Source of the DNA: AWTP1-13 sp963814055
GTDB lineage: Bacteria; Pseudomonadota; Alphaproteobacteria; Rhizobiales; Hyphomicrobiaceae
Direction: 5' to 3'
NCBI GenBank assembly: GCA_963814055.1
Contig: CAWFBJ010000002.1
Span: 62,001 to 126,000, forward strand
Length of the DNA stretch: 64,000 bases
This document shows, in pieces, positions 17,533-27,620 of this stretch (the stretch's first letter is position 1; the number at the start of each line of letters is the position of its first letter). The position numbers and the translations under genes are program-made. The notes under the pieces were generated by a model. That model ran no database searches, was not told where the DNA came from, and was given only the letters and a program-made list of their open reading frames with translations.

Positions 17533-17937
17533 TCAGGCAGCCGGTTGGCGGGGCACCACCGCCGTTGCCTCGATCTCGACTTTGGCGCGGTCCTCCACCA
17601 GTGCCACCACCTGCACCAGTGTCATGGCCGGAAAATGCCGGCCCAGCACGCGGCGATAGGCGCCGCCAACGTCGCGCAGTCGCGCGATGTATTCCTGCTT
17701 GCTGGTCACGTACCAGGTGAGGCGGACGATGTGCTCGGGTCGTGCGCCGGCCTCGGCCAGAACCTCCACGATATTGCGCAGCGCCTGCTCGGTCTGGGCG
17801 GCGAAATCGTCGCTCTCGAAGACCTGCTCGGCATTCCAGCCCACCTGACCCGCGACAAAGACCTGCTTGCCCTCGGCGGCGATGCCGTTGGCAAAGCCCT
17901 TGGCCGCTGCCCAATGCTTGGGGTGGAGAACCTGCAT
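17533..17937 (-). CDS. RidA/YjgF family protein
   Basis: This 134-residue protein belongs to the RidA (YjgF/YER057c/UK114) family, known for hydrolysing reactive enamine/imine intermediates. Family features include FVAGQVGWN near the N-terminus, ALRNIVEVLAEAGA in the helix region and KVEIEATAVVP at the C-terminus. Which substrate subgroup applies is unclear. The ATG at 17937 is the first usable start in frame; its ribosome site is weak. It is 21 bases upstream of the metallo-beta-lactamase-fold gene and divergent from ribF. A broken copy of its 3' end lies at 16397-16522. Confidence 0.88.
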   Translation of the reverse strand: MQVLHPKHWAAAKGFANGIAAEGKQVFVAGQVGWNAEQVFESDDFAAQTEQALRNIVEVLAEAGARPEHIVRLTWYVTSKQEYIARLRDVGGAYRRVLGRHFPAMTLVQVVALVEDRAKVEIEATAVVPRQPAA

Positions 17938-17980
17938 GATTGCTCGCGATGCTGGCGTTGTGGCATGGACATAAGAATCA

Positions 17981-19003
17981 ATGGCATGCACTCTGTCCAC
18001 CGAAACCCGCCACCAGTTCGAGCGCATGCCCGGGGATGGCCTTGAACGCCGGATGCCGCACGCGATGATGGTCCTGCACGGAACCGAGAACATGCCGCCG
18101 CAAGCCCGCGGCGCGGCGCTGGCGATCGGCAATTTCGACGGCGTGCATCGCGGCCACCAGGCGCTGCTGCAAGCCGCCAAGGATGCCGCGTCCAAAACCG
18201 GCGCAAAGTCCGGCGTGATCCTGTTCGAGCCGCATCCGCGCGAGGTGTTCCAGCCCGACAAACCGCACTTCCGTCTGACGCCCCTGCCGCGCAAACTCGC
18301 CCTCCTCGAAGCCGCCGGGCTCGATCTGGCCGTCGTGCTGCGCTTCGACGCCGCCCTGGCGGCGCTGTCGGCCGAGGCCTTCATCGACCGTGTGCTGGTG
18401 CAGGCGCTCGGCGTCAGCCACGTGGTGGTCGGCTACGACTTCCGCTTCGGCAAGGGACGTGCCGGCGATCCCGAAATGCTGCGCCGTGCATGTGCCGTGC
18501 ATGGGGTTGGCGTGACGGTGGTGGCCCAGGTGGCACAGGCCGGGGACGTGTTCTCGTCCAGTGCCATACGGGCCGAACTGGCGCAGGGCGATGTGCAGGG
18601 CGCGGCCGAAATGCTGGGCCATTGGTGGCGCGTGACAGGCAAGGTGGTGGGGGGCGCCAGGCGGGGGACGGGCCTCGGCTTCCCAACGGCCAACATTGCG
18701 CTCGCGCCGGGAACAGCGCTGGCCCATGGCATCTATGCGGTGCGCGTGCTGGTCGACGGCAAGACCCATGCGGCCGCGGCCTACCTGGGAACGCGGCCCA
18801 CGTTCGATGACGGTGCGCCGATACTCGAGGTGTTTCTGCTCGACTTCGACGACGACCTCTACGGCCGCGAGATCGCTGTGGACTTCATCGCCCACATCCG
18901 CGACGACCGCCGCTTTGACAGCGCGGAGACCCTGACGGCGCAGATGCAGGCGGACTGCAATCAGGCTCGCCAAGTGCTTGCCGAAGCTCCCGACCAGCCA
19001 TAG
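17981..19003 (+). CDS. ribF: bifunctional riboflavin kinase / FAD synthetase
   Basis: RibF phosphorylates riboflavin to FMN and adenylates FMN to FAD. The N-terminal FAD synthetase half shows IGNFDGVHRGHQ, the FEPHP segment and SSSAIRAEL. The C-terminal kinase half shows RRGTGLGFPTANI and YLGTRPTFDD. As drawn the protein has 340 residues, about 25-30 longer at the N-terminus than usual. An internal ATG at 18065 or 18068 would give a more typical start, and no strong ribosome site decides between them. It is divergent from the ridA-like gene. No FMN riboswitch is visible upstream. Confidence 0.92.
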   Translation: MACTLSTETRHQFERMPGDGLERRMPHAMMVLHGTENMPPQARGAALAIGNFDGVHRGHQALLQAAKDAASKTGAKSGVILFEPHPREVFQPDKPHFRLTPLPRKLALLEAAGLDLAVVLRFDAALAALSAEAFIDRVLVQALGVSHVVVGYDFRFGKGRAGDPEMLRRACAVHGVGVTVVAQVAQAGDVFSSSAIRAELAQGDVQGAAEMLGHWWRVTGKVVGGARRGTGLGFPTANIALAPGTALAHGIYAVRVLVDGKTHAAAAYLGTRPTFDDGAPILEVFLLDFDDDLYGREIAVDFIAHIRDDRRFDSAETLTAQMQADCNQARQVLAEAPDQP

Positions 19004-19019
19004 CCGTCACAATACAATT

Positions 19020-19772
19020 CTATTTGGACGCCGGCAGCACCACCGGCTGGCTTGCGCGCTCCGGCGCCCGGCTGATCTGCTGCGAAGCCGGCAAGGACTG
19101 CACGACGCTGACGCTGGTGCCGACGTCGGCGAGTGAGGCGAGGTGCAACACGTCGGCATTGAGCATGCGGAAGCAGCCCGACAATTCGGCGCGTCCGATT
19201 GATTTCACATCGTTGGTCCCGTGAATGCGATAGAGCGTGGTGCCCAGGTACAGGGCGATCGCACCCAGCGGGTTCTTGAGCCCGCCCGTCATCTTCTCGG
19301 GCAGGCTGGGATCGCGGTCGCGCATATCCGCCGGCGGGTGCCAGTCGGGCCAAGCCTGCTTCCGGCTGATGGTTTCTGTGCCCGCCCAGTTGAAGCCCTC
19401 ACGGCCGACCGAGACGGCGTATTCATACGCTTGGCCATTTCCCAGCACGTAATAGAGCTTTCGCGCGCCCGTGTTGATCACGATGGAGTTGACTGGGAAG
19501 TTGTGCGCGAACACAACAGTCGGCGGTGTCTTCGGGGCGATTTCCGGACGGAGGCCGCCGTCGCGAATGTCTCCGCCAAACCTGGGCAGTGGACGTTGTT
19601 CTTCCAGGTCGAACCCAAAGTCCCGGCGACCCGGCCCGCGGCGGGGGGTGCCCTGGCTGGACCGCCCGAAGGCTTCTTCGGCCCACGAGGGCCATCCTTG
19701 AGCGATGGTTGGCGTTTGCCCGGCCAGCAGCCAAAGGCAGCCGAGCGCAACGACTTTGACAATCTTCGACAT
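19020..19772 (-). CDS. L,D-transpeptidase (YkuD/ErfK family)
   Basis: This 250-residue secreted protein has a signal peptide (residues 1-25, VVALGCLWLLAGQTPTIAQ). An Arg/Pro-rich stretch follows and then a YkuD catalytic domain from about residue 85. The catalytic region HGTND...IGRAELSGCFRM contains the conserved His and the active-site Cys. Such enzymes make 3-3 cross-links in peptidoglycan or attach outer-membrane proteins to it. The start at 19772 is supported by AAAGGAG 6 bases upstream; an open frame continues further but is not family-like. It is convergent with ribF, 16 bases apart. Confidence 0.9.
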   Translation of the reverse strand: MSKIVKVVALGCLWLLAGQTPTIAQGWPSWAEEAFGRSSQGTPRRGPGRRDFGFDLEEQRPLPRFGGDIRDGGLRPEIAPKTPPTVVFAHNFPVNSIVINTGARKLYYVLGNGQAYEYAVSVGREGFNWAGTETISRKQAWPDWHPPADMRDRDPSLPEKMTGGLKNPLGAIALYLGTTLYRIHGTNDVKSIGRAELSGCFRMLNADVLHLASLADVGTSVSVVQSLPASQQISRAPERASQPVVLPASK

Positions 19773-20345
19773 CGACGCTCCTTTGGCTCGCTCGGCCAGC
19801 AGGTAACGCCCTGAGCGCGGCTGATGTTCCGTGGGCCGAAGCACCCGCATTGCCGGTACGGGTCATTCCGCGTGGTGGAGGAGGAGGAATGCCGCCACGG
19901 CCCGCTGAGCTGCGCCGCAAAGAGCGCACCTCACCGCGACGGCATTCCCCCTCTTCGCCTACGCAGGCGGCGAGGCCTTGGATCAGTCGGCTTGGCGCTT
20001 TTTTTTCGGCGGTGGACAACCTGAAGGTGAACGCCGCTGTGTCCCCGCCGGCGGCGCATGAGCGTGCCACACTCCCGCCGCGGCGTCCCTCGAGCGGTCA
20101 AACCAGCACGCCCGCAGGCCGGTTCCCGCGCCCCAAGCCGCCGGCAGGGGAATGTTGTTCATTCGCCACACGGTGATTGCCCGCCGCCAGCGACGCGGCT
20201 ACAACACGGCGCATGTCGCGAATCATACGCAAGCGTCCGCTGACGCGAATTACGTGCCCGGTCGCCCCAGCACGCCGCTGAGGGTGTCCGGGACGTCCCC
20301 CGTTCAACCCGCGTCGTTTTCAGCTTGTCACCAGACGGCTTTCCC
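19773..20345. other. 573-bp intergenic region before ileS
   Basis: No convincing gene was found here on either strand. It contains an imperfect palindrome at 19881-19953 and an eight-T run near 19999-20006. It must carry the promoters of the divergent L,D-transpeptidase and ileS genes, but no clear hexamers were identified. No T-box or other riboswitch structure was recognised upstream of ileS. Confidence 0.5.
19881..19953. repeat. imperfect palindrome in the ileS upstream region
   Basis: GAGGAGGAATGCCG (19881-19894) and CGGCATTCCCCCTC (19940-19953) match as inverted arms in 13 of 14 positions, with 45 bases between. It belongs to the same general style as the other intergenic palindromes in this window, but its sequence is different. 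Confidence 0.6.
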
Positions 20346-23300
20346 ATGACCTCGACCAAACCTGCCGCGCGCGATTGGAGCGCGACCCTGTTTCTGCCCA
20401 AGACGGCGTTCCCGATGAAAGCGGGGCTGCCGCAGTTGGAGCCCAAGCTGCTGGAGCGCTGGGCCAAGCTCGGCATGTACGGGCGCCTGCGCGCCGCCGC
20501 CAAGGGGCGACCCAAGTTCATCCTCCACGATGGCCCGCCCTACGCCAATGGCAACATCCACCTCGGCACGGCGCTGAACAAGATCCTGAAGGACATGGTG
20601 ACGCGCTCCCAGCAGATGCTGGGCTTCGATTCCAACTACGTGCCCGGCTGGGACTGCCACGGCCTGCCCATCGAATGGCAGATCGAGCAGGCGTACCGAG
20701 CCAAGGGCAAGCGCAAGGAAGACGTGCCGGTCCTGCAGCTCATCGACGAGTGCCGCGCGTTTGCGACCAAGTGGATCGACGTCCAGCGTGCCGAGTTCAA
20801 GCGCCTGGGCGTCGAGGGCGACTGGGACCATCCCTACCTGACGATGGCGCCGGCCGCCGAGGCCCAGATCGCGCGCGAGCTGATGAAATTCGCCGCCACC
20901 GGCCAGCTCTATCGCGGCTCCAAGCCCGTGATGTGGAGCGTGGTGGAGAAGACGGCGCTGGCCGAAGCCGAGATCGAATACCACGACTACACGAGCGACA
21001 CCGTGTGGGTGAAGTTTCCTGTCCGAACCGTCGAGGGTGCGCCACAGGGAAGACGGATCGCACCCGGCGCAGAGATGCCGATGATGGACGGGGAGGCCGC
21101 TCGAACTCGAGAAAGCTTCCATAGTCATCTGGACCACAACACCCTGGACCATCCCCGGCAACCGCGCGATCTCTTTCTCATCGAAGATCGGATACGGACT
21201 GTACGAGGTTACCAAAGCTCCAGACGGCAATTGGGCGAAGCCAGGCGATGAATTCATCCTGGCCGACAAGCTCTCTGAGCAAGTGCTGAAGGCCGCGAAA
21301 GTGGATTCGTTTGAGCGCGTCGGACCGGTTTCCGCTGCGCGCCTAGCCTCCATTACGTGTGCACATCCACTCGCTGACTTCAGCGATGGCTATGACTTTC
21401 CGGTCCCCCTCCTCGACGGCGATCACGTCACCGACGAGGACGGCACCGGCTTCGTGCACACGGCGCCCGGGCACGGCCGCGACGACTTCGAGATCTGGAT
21501 GGCCAACCAGGCCAGCCTGATCGAGCGCGGCATAAGCCCGGACATTCCCTTCACCGTCGACTCCGACGGCGCCTTCACCCGCGAGGCCCCCGGCTTCGAG
21601 GGCAAGCGCGTGCTCAAGGAGAACGGCGACAAGGGTGACGCCAACGATGCCGTCATCAAGGCGCTGCAGGACGCCAATGCGCTGATCGCGCGCGGCCGCC
21701 TCAAGCACCAGTACCCGCATTCCTGGCGCTCCAAGAAGCCCGTCATCTTCCGCAACACGCCCCAGTGGTTCATCGCCATGGACCGGCCGATCGCCGCGTC
21801 TCCCACCCCCACGCCGGGAGGCTTTAAGGGCGGAGCAGCCATCGATGGCTTTACGCTGCGCCAGCTCGCGCTGCGTGCCATCCGCGAAACCCAATGGGTG
21901 CCGCCGTCCGGTCAGAACCGCATCACCGGCATGATCGAGGCCAAGCCCGACTGGGTGATGTCGCGCCAGCGCGCCTGGGGCGTGCCGATCCCGATCTTCG
22001 TCAAGGACAAGGCCGACGGCTCCTACGAGATCCTGAAGGACGAGCGCGTCAACCAGCGCATCACGGCCGCACTGGAGGAGCAGGGCATCCGGGCCTGGCA
22101 CGAGCCGGGCGCGGCGGAGCGCTTCCTTGGCAACGACTACAGCCCCGCCGAATGGAAGAAGGTCGACGACATCTGCGATGTCTGGTTCGACTCCGCCTCC
22201 ACGCACGCCTTCACGCTGGAAGATCCCGTGCACTTTCCCCAGCTCGCCGGCATCGTCCGCAAGCGCGACGGCGGCGCCGATACCGTCATGTACCTGGAAG
22301 GCTCCGACCAGCACCGCGGCTGGTTCCACTCCTCCCTGCTGGAAAGCTGCGGCACGCGCGGCCGCGCGCCCTACGACGTCGTGCTGACCCACGGCTTCAT
22401 CCTCGACGAGAAGGGCGAGGAGAAGATGTCGAAGTCGAAGGGCAACACGCTCTCGCCGCAGGACCTGATGAAGACCTCGGGCGCCGACATCCTGCGCCTG
22501 TGGGTGGCGTCCGCCGACTACACCGGCGACATCCGTTTCGGGCCCGACGGTGCTGCAAGGCACCGCCGAGTCCTATCGCAAGCTCAGGAACACGCTGCGC
22601 TGGATGCTGGGCACGCTGGCCCACCACGACAGCAAGCAGAGGCATGCCCCCAAGTCCATGCCGGAGCTGGAGCAGGTCATGCTGCATCGCCTCGTCGAGC
22701 TCGACGAGATCGTGCGCAAGGCCTACGCCGACTACGACTACAAGCGCGTGGTTGCAGTGCTGTCGCAGTTCATGAACACCGATCTGTCGGCGTTCTATTT
22801 CGACATCCGCAAGGATGCGCTCTACTGCGAGCCCTATTCCAGCGCCAAGCGCCGGGCGGCGCTGGAGACGATCGAGCACATCTTCCGCTACACCTGCACG
22901 TGGCTGGCGCCGCTGATGTGCTTCACGGCGGAGGAAGCCTGGCTGGCGCGCTATCCTTCGGAGGACGGCTCTGTACATCTGGAAACATTCCCCGCGGTCC
23001 CCGCGGCGTGGCGCAACGAGGCGCTGGCCGAGGAATGGGAGCAGATCAAGCGCGTGCGCCGGGTTGTGACGGGCGCACTCGAGATCGAGCGCGCCAACAA
23101 GAAGATCGGCTCGTCGCTGGAGGCGGCGCCGCAGCGTCTACATCGAGGACGACGAGCTGTTGGCGGCACTGGAAGGCATCGATTTTGCCGAAGTGTGCAT
23201 CACGTCGGGTATCGAGATCATCGACGGCGAACCGCCCGAGGGCGCGTTCATCCTGCCGGAAGTTGCTGGCGTCGGCGTCGTGTCCAGCAAGGCCGGCGGC

Positions 23301-23429
23301 ACCAAGTGCGCACGCTCCTGGCGTTTCACCGACGACGTGGGCAGCGATCTGGACTATCCCGAACTCTCCGCCCGTGACGCGGCGGCGGTGCGGGAGTTCG
23401 ACCAGCGCGCGCCGGCTCAAGGCGATTAG
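20346..23429 (+). CDS. ileS: isoleucyl-tRNA synthetase (three apparent frameshifts)
   Basis: IleRS charges tRNA(Ile) and is essential. All domains are visible if three frame changes are followed. The first part contains the HIGH-type motif in GNIHLGTALNKILKD. The second holds the editing domain and the KMSKS loop (EEKMSKSKGNT). The third and fourth hold the anticodon-binding region. The breaks fall near 21.1 kb, 22.55 kb (an extra G before GTGCTGCAAGG) and 23.13 kb, each fitting one inserted base. The corrected length is about 1027 residues, close to the usual size. The ATG at 20346 begins the family-like sequence. Bases about 21040-21400 have visibly lower GC than the rest. lspA follows 9 bases after the stop. 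Confidence 0.9.
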
Positions 23430-23438
23430 ACAGGGGCG

Positions 23439-23955
23439 ATGGTGCGCATGCGTTGGCTTTGGGGTCCGTTGTCGCCGCTTGGGGTTGGGTTGGCCGCCCT
23501 AACCGTCGCGGTGGATCAGGCGCACAAATGGTGGATGCTGCTCGTCTACCGGATCGAGGAGCAGGGCCGCGTCGCCATCGCGCCATTTCTTGACCTCGTG
23601 TACGTCAAGAACCTGGGGGTCAGCTACGGCATGTTCATGCAGGACAGCCGCGAAGGGCAGTGGCTCCTCGCCGGATTTGCCGGGCTGGCTGCTCTGGCCA
23701 TGGCGGTTTGGTTGGCTCGAGGCGTGGCCGACAAGCTGGTCGCCGCCAGCCTGGGGTTCATCATGGGGGGCGCCATCAGCAATGCCATCGACCGCCTCGT
23801 CTTGGGGGGGGTGGCCGACTTCTTTTCCCTGCATGCCTATCGGCTTCTACTGGTACGTGTTCAATATTGCCGACGCGGCGATTGTTGCCGGGGTTTGCGG
23901 CCTCCTGTATGACTCCATGAGCCCGAGTCGCAATCGTGCCTCAAAGTCGCCGTAA
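23439..23955 (+). CDS. lspA: lipoprotein signal peptidase (one apparent frameshift)
   Basis: LspA removes signal peptides from lipoproteins in the inner membrane. The sequence shows the family order: LTVAVDQAHKWW, YVKNLGVSYGMF, then the two catalytic Asp segments GGAISNAIDRL and FNIADAAIVAG. One inserted base near 23839, after CATGCCTAT, moves the last catalytic segment into another frame. With that correction the protein has about 171 residues and four membrane segments. It follows ileS by 9 bases, the conserved ileS-lspA pairing. A lipoprotein gene follows, consistent with this neighbourhood. Confidence 0.88.
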
Positions 23956-23992
23956 GCCGTTGGCGAGACACCGAACTCCCGGGTTGCTGGAG

Positions 23993-24427
23993 ATGCCGTT
24001 GCGCCGATACCTGACTCAGATGTGCGCGGGAGCAGCCATGGCGTCCACGCTGGCGCTGGGCTCTTGCGGCGGTATCGAGGGTGTTGAACTCAACGGCAAG
24101 GTATTCGACTGGCTGGGCGTAAGCGCCGCGTCCCAGGAGAAGGCCGAGCCGAAAATGGCCGACAGGGCACCACTGGTTGTGCCGCCCAGCGTCACCCGTC
24201 TGCCCGATCCGGGCTCCGGCAGGACTAACTCCGAGGACGTGGCGGCGCTCAATGATCCCGAGCTGCGCAAGCAGGCTGCCGCCAAGGAGCGCCAGCGCCT
24301 GCACCAGGCCTACTGCAGCGGCGAGATTCAGTGGAAGGACAAGGCCTTCAAGCCGCAGGACGTCGGCGCCAACCGCAGTCCCTATGGCACGTGCGGCATA
24401 CTTCGGCAACGCCACGACCAATATTAA
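23993..24427 (+). CDS. small putative lipoprotein, DUF3035/BamF-like by position
   Basis: This is a predicted lipoprotein of about 144 residues. Its N-terminus (positive residues, then ASTLALGSCGG) carries a lipobox with the acceptor Cys. The middle contains APLVVPPSVTRLPDPGSG, which resembles the Pro-rich segment of DUF3035/BamF proteins encoded between lspA and M16 peptidase genes in other alphaproteobacteria. The rest is Ala/Glu/Gln-rich. The match is by short motif and position, so the family is tentative. A start further upstream (23936) is also open, but the lipoprotein signal favours 23993. The extreme C-terminus could be affected by the frameshifts seen on both sides. Confidence 0.65.
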   Translation: MPLRRYLTQMCAGAAMASTLALGSCGGIEGVELNGKVFDWLGVSAASQEKAEPKMADRAPLVVPPSVTRLPDPGSGRTNSEDVAALNDPELRKQAAAKERQRLHQAYCSGEIQWKDKAFKPQDVGANRSPYGTCGILRQRHDQY

Positions 24428-24671
24428 CAAATAGAGTGCGGTCACTCTTCCAGGTCGCCTGCACTCCTCCCCGAGCCCCTTCTCTGAACACTTCCGTTAC
24501 CTTGGCAGGACGCCATGCCTTGCAGGCGACATTAAGCGGTTGTCATTTGACTATGGCGTCGGGAAAACCAGATACATCGGCGGTCGAACCCGCTACTCGT
24601 CGCAGCCTGTCGTCATTGGGCGGGCTGCAAAATTGCGAGGGACCGGCCTCGCCGTCAGGATCGCTCGATCT

Positions 24672-26077
24672 ATGTGGACACCAGGTAAAGGCCTTTCCTT
24701 CCTCATCCTTGGGCTCATGCTGATCACCCAAAGTTTCGCAACGGCTCAGGCCAATCCCGCCAATCGCGTGAGCGAGTTCAAACTGGCGAACGGACTCGTC
24801 GTGGTCGTCGTGCCGGACAACGCGCGCGCCGGTGGTGACCCACATGGTGTACTTCCGCGTCGGCTCTGCCGACGAGCCGCCCGGCGTCTCGGGCATCGCC
24901 CATTTCCTCGAGCATCTGATGTTCAAGTCGACGGAGAAGCTCGCCAACGGCGAGTTCTCCGCGACCGTCTCGCGTCTCGGCGGCACAGCACAACGCATTC
25001 ACCAGCTACGACTACACCGGCTACTTCGAGCGCGTCGCGAAGGACCGGCTGAAGGACGTCATGGAGATGGAAGCCGACCGCATGGTGAACCTGCGGCTCA
25101 GCGATCGCGAGGTGGCGACCGAGCGTCAGGTGATCATCGAGGAGCGCCGCGTGCGCACCGAGAACGTACCCTCCAGCATCCTCGCCGAGCAGATGTCGGC
25201 CGCGCTCTACCAGAACCATCCCTACCGCATCCCCATCATCGGCTGGATGCACGAGATGGCCAAGCTTTCCCGCGAGGACGCGCTGACCTTCTACAAGCGC
25301 TTCTACGCGCCCAACAACGCCATCGTGGTCGTCACCGGCGACGTCAATCCGGCCGAGGTCAAGGCGCTTGCCGATGCCACCTACGGCGCCCTGCCCGCCA
25401 ACCCGCAGGTCGGCGGGCCGCGCGTGCGTCCGCAGGAGCCCGAGCAGCGCGCGCCGCGCCGCGTGGAGCTGAAGGATCCGCGCGCCGGCAATGCTTCCGT
25501 GCGGCGCTACTATCTGGCGCCCGCCCTCACCAAGGCCGCGCCGGGCGAAGCCGAGGCGCTTTACCTTCTCATGAAGATTGCCGGACTGGGCGGCACCAGC
25601 CGCCTCTATCAGAAGCTGGTCGTCGAGGAGAAGATCGCCTCGAGCGCGGGCGGCTGGTATTCCGGCCTCTGCCTCGACAGCGGCTCCATCGGCCTGCACG
25701 CCGTGGCGGCGGAGGGCGTGGCGCTCGACAAGGTGGAGCAGGCGCATCGACCGGGTCGTGCACGACCTGCGCGAGAACGGCGTCACCGAGGCCGAGCTGG
25801 AGCGTGCCAAGAAGCAGTTCATTGCCGAGTTCGTCTACGAGTTCGACAGCCAGGAGCAGCTCGCCCGGCGTTACGGCAGCGGTCTGGCGCTCGGCATGAC
25901 CATCGACCAGATCAACAGCTGGCCGGCAGCGATCGCCAAGGTCACGGCTGGCGCAGGTCAAAGACGGCTGCGGCGAAGTACCTGGACATCCGGCGGTCCG
26001 TGACCGGAACGCTCGTTCCTGCGGCTTCGGGACCCGAGAACGTCGCCACGCCTCCAGCGCCGGCCAAAAAGAGCTGA
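24672..26077 (+). CDS. M16 family zinc peptidase, HxxEH-containing (about five apparent frameshifts)
   Basis: This is the first of two adjacent M16 (pitrilysin-type) peptidases. A signal peptide (FLILGLMLITQSFATAQA) is followed by the inverse zinc motif HFLEH in GIAHFLEHLMFKST and the downstream Glu region. That marks it as the catalytic partner of the pair. Following the protein requires frame changes near 24825, 24990, 25745, 25945 and 25959, all consistent with one extra base each. For example, GGCACAGCACAAC is expected as GGCACACAAC. The sum of five insertions agrees with the frame of the stop codon. The corrected length is about 467 residues, normal for the family. Processing-peptidase-like heterodimers with the next gene are typical. 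Confidence 0.85.
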
Positions 26078-26090
26078 AGGGAGAACGGTG

Positions 26091-27481
26091 ATGGTGTTCC
26101 AGCCGTTCCCGCACCGCGCGCGGGCCAGCACCGGGTCGGCAATTGGGCCATGCCCTGGTTGCTGGTCCTGGCGCTCGCAGCCGCCCTCACGACGCTCACC
26201 CCCGGCAAGGCACTGGCAATGAAAATTCAAGCAGATCAAGAGCCCGGGGGGCATCACGGCGTGGCTGGTGGAGGAGCACAGCGTGCCGCTGATCGCCATG
26301 CGCTTTGCCTTCGAAGGCGGCAGCGCGCAGGATCCGGCCGGCAAGGAAGGCCTGGCCAACTTTCTCGCCGGCATGCTGGATGAAGGCGCCGGCGATCTGA
26401 ACTGCCAAGCAGTTCCAGGAGCGCATGGAAGAGCTTGCCATGCGCATGAGCTTCGACGACGGCGCGCGATGCATTCTACGGCAGCTTCGAGACGCTGACC
26501 GAGAACCGCGAGCGGGCGGTGGCGCTGCTGGCGCTGGCCGTCAACAAACCGCGCTTCGATGCGGAAGCGGTCGAGCGCATGCGCGCGCAGTATCTGGCCA
26601 ACCTCGCCTATGCCGCAGCGCGACCCGACGCGGGTTGCCGCCGAGCAGTGGATGGCGCTTGCCTTTGCCGGACCATCCCTATGGCCGGCCGGCCAACGGC
26701 ACGCCCGAGTCGGTGGCCAAGATCGCGCGCGCCGACCTCGCCGACTTCCAGGGCGCGCATCTTTGCCAAGGACACGCTGCGCGTGGCGGTCGTCGGCGAC
26801 ATCGATGCGCAAAGCCCTCGGCCACCATGCTCGACGGCATCTTCGGCGCGCTGCCCGCCAAGGCGAAGCTGACGCCGGTGACGAACGCCGAGCCCAAGGC
26901 CGCGCAGAAGCTGACGGTGGTCGACATGAACGTGCCGCAGTCGGTGGCGCGCTTCGGCCTTCCCGCGATGGCGCGCGCAGGACAAGGATTTCATGACCGC
27001 CTTCGTGCTCAACAATATCGTCGGCGGCGGCTTTGCTTCGCGGCTCTATGCCGAGGTGCGCGAGAAGCGCGGGCCTCGCCTACGGCGTGGATACGACCAT
27101 CGTGCCCCTGAAACACGCCTCGGTGTTCGTCGGCAGCGTGGCGACCAAGAACGAGCAGATCGCGCAGTCGCTGGAACTGATCCGGGGCGAGTTCAAGCGG
27201 GTGGCTGCCGAGGGCGTGACCGAGGCTGAGCTGGCGGACGCCAAGTCCTACCTGACCGGATCGTTCGCGCTGAGGTTCGATACCAGCGCCAACATCGCCA
27301 ACCAGCTGTTGTGGACCATGGTCGAGGGCCTTGGGCCCGACTACATCGACAACCGCAACGCGCATGATCAATGCCGTGACGCTGGACGACGTGAAGCGCG
27401 TCGCCAAGCGTCTGTTCGACGGCAAAGAACCTGATCGTTATGGTCGTAGGCAAACCCAAGGGCCTGACGCCGGGCGGGTGA
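26091..27481 (+). CDS. M16 family peptidase-like protein, second subunit (a dozen or more apparent frameshifts)
   Basis: This is the partner of the upstream M16 peptidase. Pieced together it has a signal-like N-terminus (MPWLLVLALAAALTTL), a non-catalytic M16 N-domain lacking HxxEH (EEHSVPLIAMRFAFEGG) and the conserved FVLNNIVGGGFASRLY and REKRGLAYGV region. At least 12 single-base insertions between about 26232 and 27426 are needed to follow it, and that number agrees with the frame of the stop. AAGGGAG before the ATG at 26091 supports this start, but 26150 is possible. It starts 13 bases after the first M16 gene. Several inserted bases are a C directly after GCG. Confidence 0.8.
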
Positions 27482-27510
27482 AGCCGAATGTCCGGTCGGC
27501 TGGCACCGAC

Positions 27511-27536
27511 CCCGTGGTGAGCTTGTCGAACCACGA
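27511..27536. repeat. dispersed palindromic repeat, uninterrupted copy
   Basis: CCGTGGTGAGCTTG joined directly to TCGAACCACG forms a short palindrome-ended element between the second M16 gene and pgi. Its halves match those at 7234-7283, where they are split by about 24 bases. Confidence 0.55.
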
Positions 27537-27620
27537 CGCGACGCGAGTGAGGCTGAGGTTCGTTTGCTCACAGCCGTGCCGGGATGACAGCGGGAAAAAA
27601 TCGCGATAGGCCTCATCCCC

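Noticed and set aside
23993..24427. Confident assignment of the small lipoprotein as BamF
   Set aside because: Only a short Pro-rich motif and the position support it; no full-length family match could be established by eye.
20346..27481. Programmed +1 frameshifting as an explanation for the broken genes
   Set aside because: Programmed sites are rare and have slippery motifs; here more than 20 sites of different sequence lie in four genes and stop abruptly at pgi. Sequence error is far more economical.
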